From: Opitutaceae bacterium
GTDB taxonomy: Bacteria; Verrucomicrobiota; Verrucomicrobiia; Opitutales; Opitutaceae
Length of the DNA stretch: 23,914 nucleotides
Direction of reading: 5' to 3'
Assembly (NCBI GenBank): GCA_025352845.1
Contig: JANXSC010000317.1
Span: 1-23,914, forward strand
Numbering within the stretch: position 1 is the first letter of the stretch; each line of letters starts with the position of its first letter. The notes beneath the pieces were generated by a model. It saw only the letters and a list, made by a program, of their open reading frames with translations. It was not told the origin of the DNA and did not search any database. Both the position numbers and the translations under genes were made by a program. This document shows positions 22,432 through 23,914 of this stretch, one piece after another.

Positions 22432-23914
22432 ATGGCCCACGATCTGAAAGACACTCTGCAGCTTCCGAAAACGGACTTCCCGATGCGCGCCGGTCTCGCG
22501 CAACGGGAACCCGGTCGGGTGGCGCACTGGGAAAAAATCGGACTCTACGCGGCCATCCAGAAAAAGCGCGCCGGCGCGCCCACCTTCGTGCTTCACGACG
22601 GCCCGCCGTTCACCAACGGCGATGTCCACATCGGCACCGCGCTCAACAAAGTCCTCAAGGACACCGTGAATCGCTTCAAGACGATGCGCGGCTTCCGCAC
22701 GCCCTACGTCCCCGGCTGGGACTGCCACGGCCTGCCCATCGAGCAGAAAGTGTCGAAGGAAGTCCTTGAGGAAAAACTCACGCTCACGACCGCCGAACTC
22801 CGCGCGCGCTGCGACGCCTTTTCCGAATCGTGGATCGCGAAACAGACCGCGCAGTTCAAACGCCTCGGCGTCCTCGCCGACTGGGCGAACGAGTATAAGA
22901 CCAAGGCACCCGCGTTCGAGGCCGACATCGTCCGCACCTTCGCGGCGTTCGTCGAGCAGGGCCTCGTCTATCGCAGCAAGAAACCCGTTTACTGGAGCAT
23001 CCCTTTCGAAACCGCCCTCGCGGAGGCCGAGATCGAATACAAGGACCACACCTCGATCGCGATCTGGGTGAAGTTCGCGGTGCCGACCGCCGAGGCGCAA
23101 AAATTCGGCCTCCCCACCGACAAGCCGCTGTTCGTCGTCATCTGGACAACGACCCCGTGGACGATTCCCGCCAATCTCGCGATAGCTCTGAACGAATCGG
23201 TCGTATACGGATTGATCAACACCGGCTCCGAGCGCCTTCTTGTTGCTGTTGATCGCGTCGATGCCGTTGTTGCGGCGGCGAAAATTTCAACATACACGCT
23301 CGAATTGAAGGGCAACTTGGGTTGGGCCGGAGGGGAGTTTCAAGGGCTTCAAACCCGCCACCCCTTCATCGACCACGCCTCCCCCATTGTGCTCGCCGAC
23401 TACGTCACGACCGACAGCGGCACCGGGGCGGTCCACACCGCGCCCGGCCACGGTGCCGACGACTATCTCACCGGCCTGAAATACAAGCTTGAGATCTACT
23501 GCCCCGTCGGCGACGACGGCCGCTACCTCGACGACGGTAAAATTCCCGCCGATCTCGTCGGCCTCACCACGCTCGAAACGGCCGAAGATCTCGCCGCGAA
23601 AAAACCCGCACCCGCCAACCTCGCCGTCCTGAAAAAACTCGCCGAGGCCGGCGCGCTGCTCGCCAAGGCGAAATATCTCCACAGCTACCCGCATTGCTGG
23701 CGCTCGAAGACCCCGATCATTTTCCGCGCGGTCGATCAATGGTTCGTCTCGCTCGGTGTAGCCGGGGTCGCTGACCCCGGACCGGCCTCAGCGAGGTCGG
23801 CTACAATTTCGCCGCGCGCCACCGCGCTTGCCGAAATCGCCAGCGTAGCCGCCGCCCAGGGTTGGATTCCCGCGTGGGGCGAGGCGCGCATCCGCAGTGC
23901 CGTCGAATCGCGGC
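22432..23914 (+). CDS. ileS: Isoleucyl-tRNA synthetase, 3' truncated by window edge
   Basis: Charges tRNA-Ile with isoleucine in the cytosol. The first 494 residues are present and the frame runs off the window. HIGH-type motif in GPPFTNGDVHIGTALNK (HIG 66-68), then FKTMRGFRTPYVPGWDCHGLPIE, a class I IleRS hallmark. The CP1 editing domain shows WTTTPWTIPANLAIA (about 238-252) and GTGAVHTAPGHGADDY (about 330-345). Then RSKTPIIFRAVDQWFVSL, after which the usual sequence is interrupted by about 18 residues (GVAGVADPGPASARSATI) encoded by a palindromic element, before resuming at LAEIASVAAAQGWIPAWGEARI. The KMSKS part lies beyond the window. The ATG fits the family N-terminus; the leader is CU-rich with no Shine-Dalgarno sequence. 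Separated from hemG by 164 bases and its own candidate promoter. Confidence 0.97.
   Translation, partial: MAHDLKDTLQLPKTDFPMRAGLAQREPGRVAHWEKIGLYAAIQKKRAGAPTFVLHDGPPFTNGDVHIGTALNKVLKDTVNRFKTMRGFRTPYVPGWDCHGLPIEQKVSKEVLEEKLTLTTAELRARCDAFSESWIAKQTAQFKRLGVLADWANEYKTKAPAFEADIVRTFAAFVEQGLVYRSKKPVYWSIPFETALAEAEIEYKDHTSIAIWVKFAVPTAEAQKFGLPTDKPLFVVIWTTTPWTIPANLAIALNESVVYGLINTGSERLLVAVDRVDAVVAAAKISTYTLELKGNLGWAGGEFQGLQTRHPFIDHASPIVLADYVTTDSGTGAVHTAPGHGADDYLTGLKYKLEIYCPVGDDGRYLDDGKIPADLVGLTTLETAEDLAAKKPAPANLAVLKKLAEAGALLAKAKYLHSYPHCWRSKTPIIFRAVDQWFVSLGVAGVADPGPASARSATISPRATALAEIASVAAAQGWIPAWGEARIRSAVESR
23757..23805. repeat. 49-base three-stem palindrome inside ileS
   Basis: Outer arms TGTAGCC (23757-23763) and GGCTACA (23799-23805). 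Two inner hairpins: CCGGGGTC-GCT-GACCCCGG (23762-23780, perfect) and CCGGCCTC-AGC-GAGGTCGG (23782-23800, one G-T type mismatch). It is read in frame through the IleRS polypeptide without a stop. Confidence 0.92.

Overview
The window is GC-rich, densely packed bacterial DNA. I infer Verrucomicrobiota, most likely an Opitutaceae-like organism. The reasons are the gene families, the pyrimidine-rich gene leaders that mostly lack Shine-Dalgarno sequences, and the many short palindromic and heptamer repeats. This placement comes from family recognition, not a database search.

Layout: the window opens inside uvrA (1-1575, start missing), followed by eno (1655-2941) with a textbook intrinsic terminator. 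A small secreted coiled-coil protein follows (3049-3669). A long minus-strand block runs from about 12.0 kb back to 3.7 kb: an RlmI-type rRNA methyltransferase, a receiver-only response regulator, a giant exported protein of about 1,796 residues (4890-10280), and a secreted pilin-module/TPR protein whose ATG overlaps the giant gene's stop. A frameshifted IS481-family element lies at 12146-13540. Then come prfC, a Uma2-type nuclease-fold protein, a YdeI/OmdA-family protein and a D-Ala-D-Ala carboxypeptidase. A minus-strand membrane protein with a His-rich loop is next. The window ends with a heme cluster hemF-hemE-hemG and the first half of ileS, cut by the window edge.

How the genes work together: most are housekeeping (DNA repair, glycolysis, translation, cell wall, heme). 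HemF, HemE and the FAD-dependent HemG/HemY-type oxidase catalyse three steps between uroporphyrinogen and protoporphyrin. The unusual unit is the giant protein and its translationally coupled TPR partner. Near its C-terminus the giant protein carries what I read as a kinase-fold active site of the PI3/4-kinase, HipA or FAM20 kind (Lys1496, Glu1517/1519, GDYDRKPDN, LDSG). It sits behind a signal sequence, a TPR-like region, a small-residue-rich hydrophobic region and a Pro/Gly linker, which is an effector-like arrangement.

The second theme is repeats entering coding sequence. An exactly four-unit 7-bp repeat encodes the same decapeptide in uvrA, prfC and hemF. A 49-bp three-stem palindrome is read in frame inside ileS. 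Dispersed repeats appear to supply the end of hemF and the start of hemG. Four genes also share a short motif about 65-105 bases upstream of their starts.
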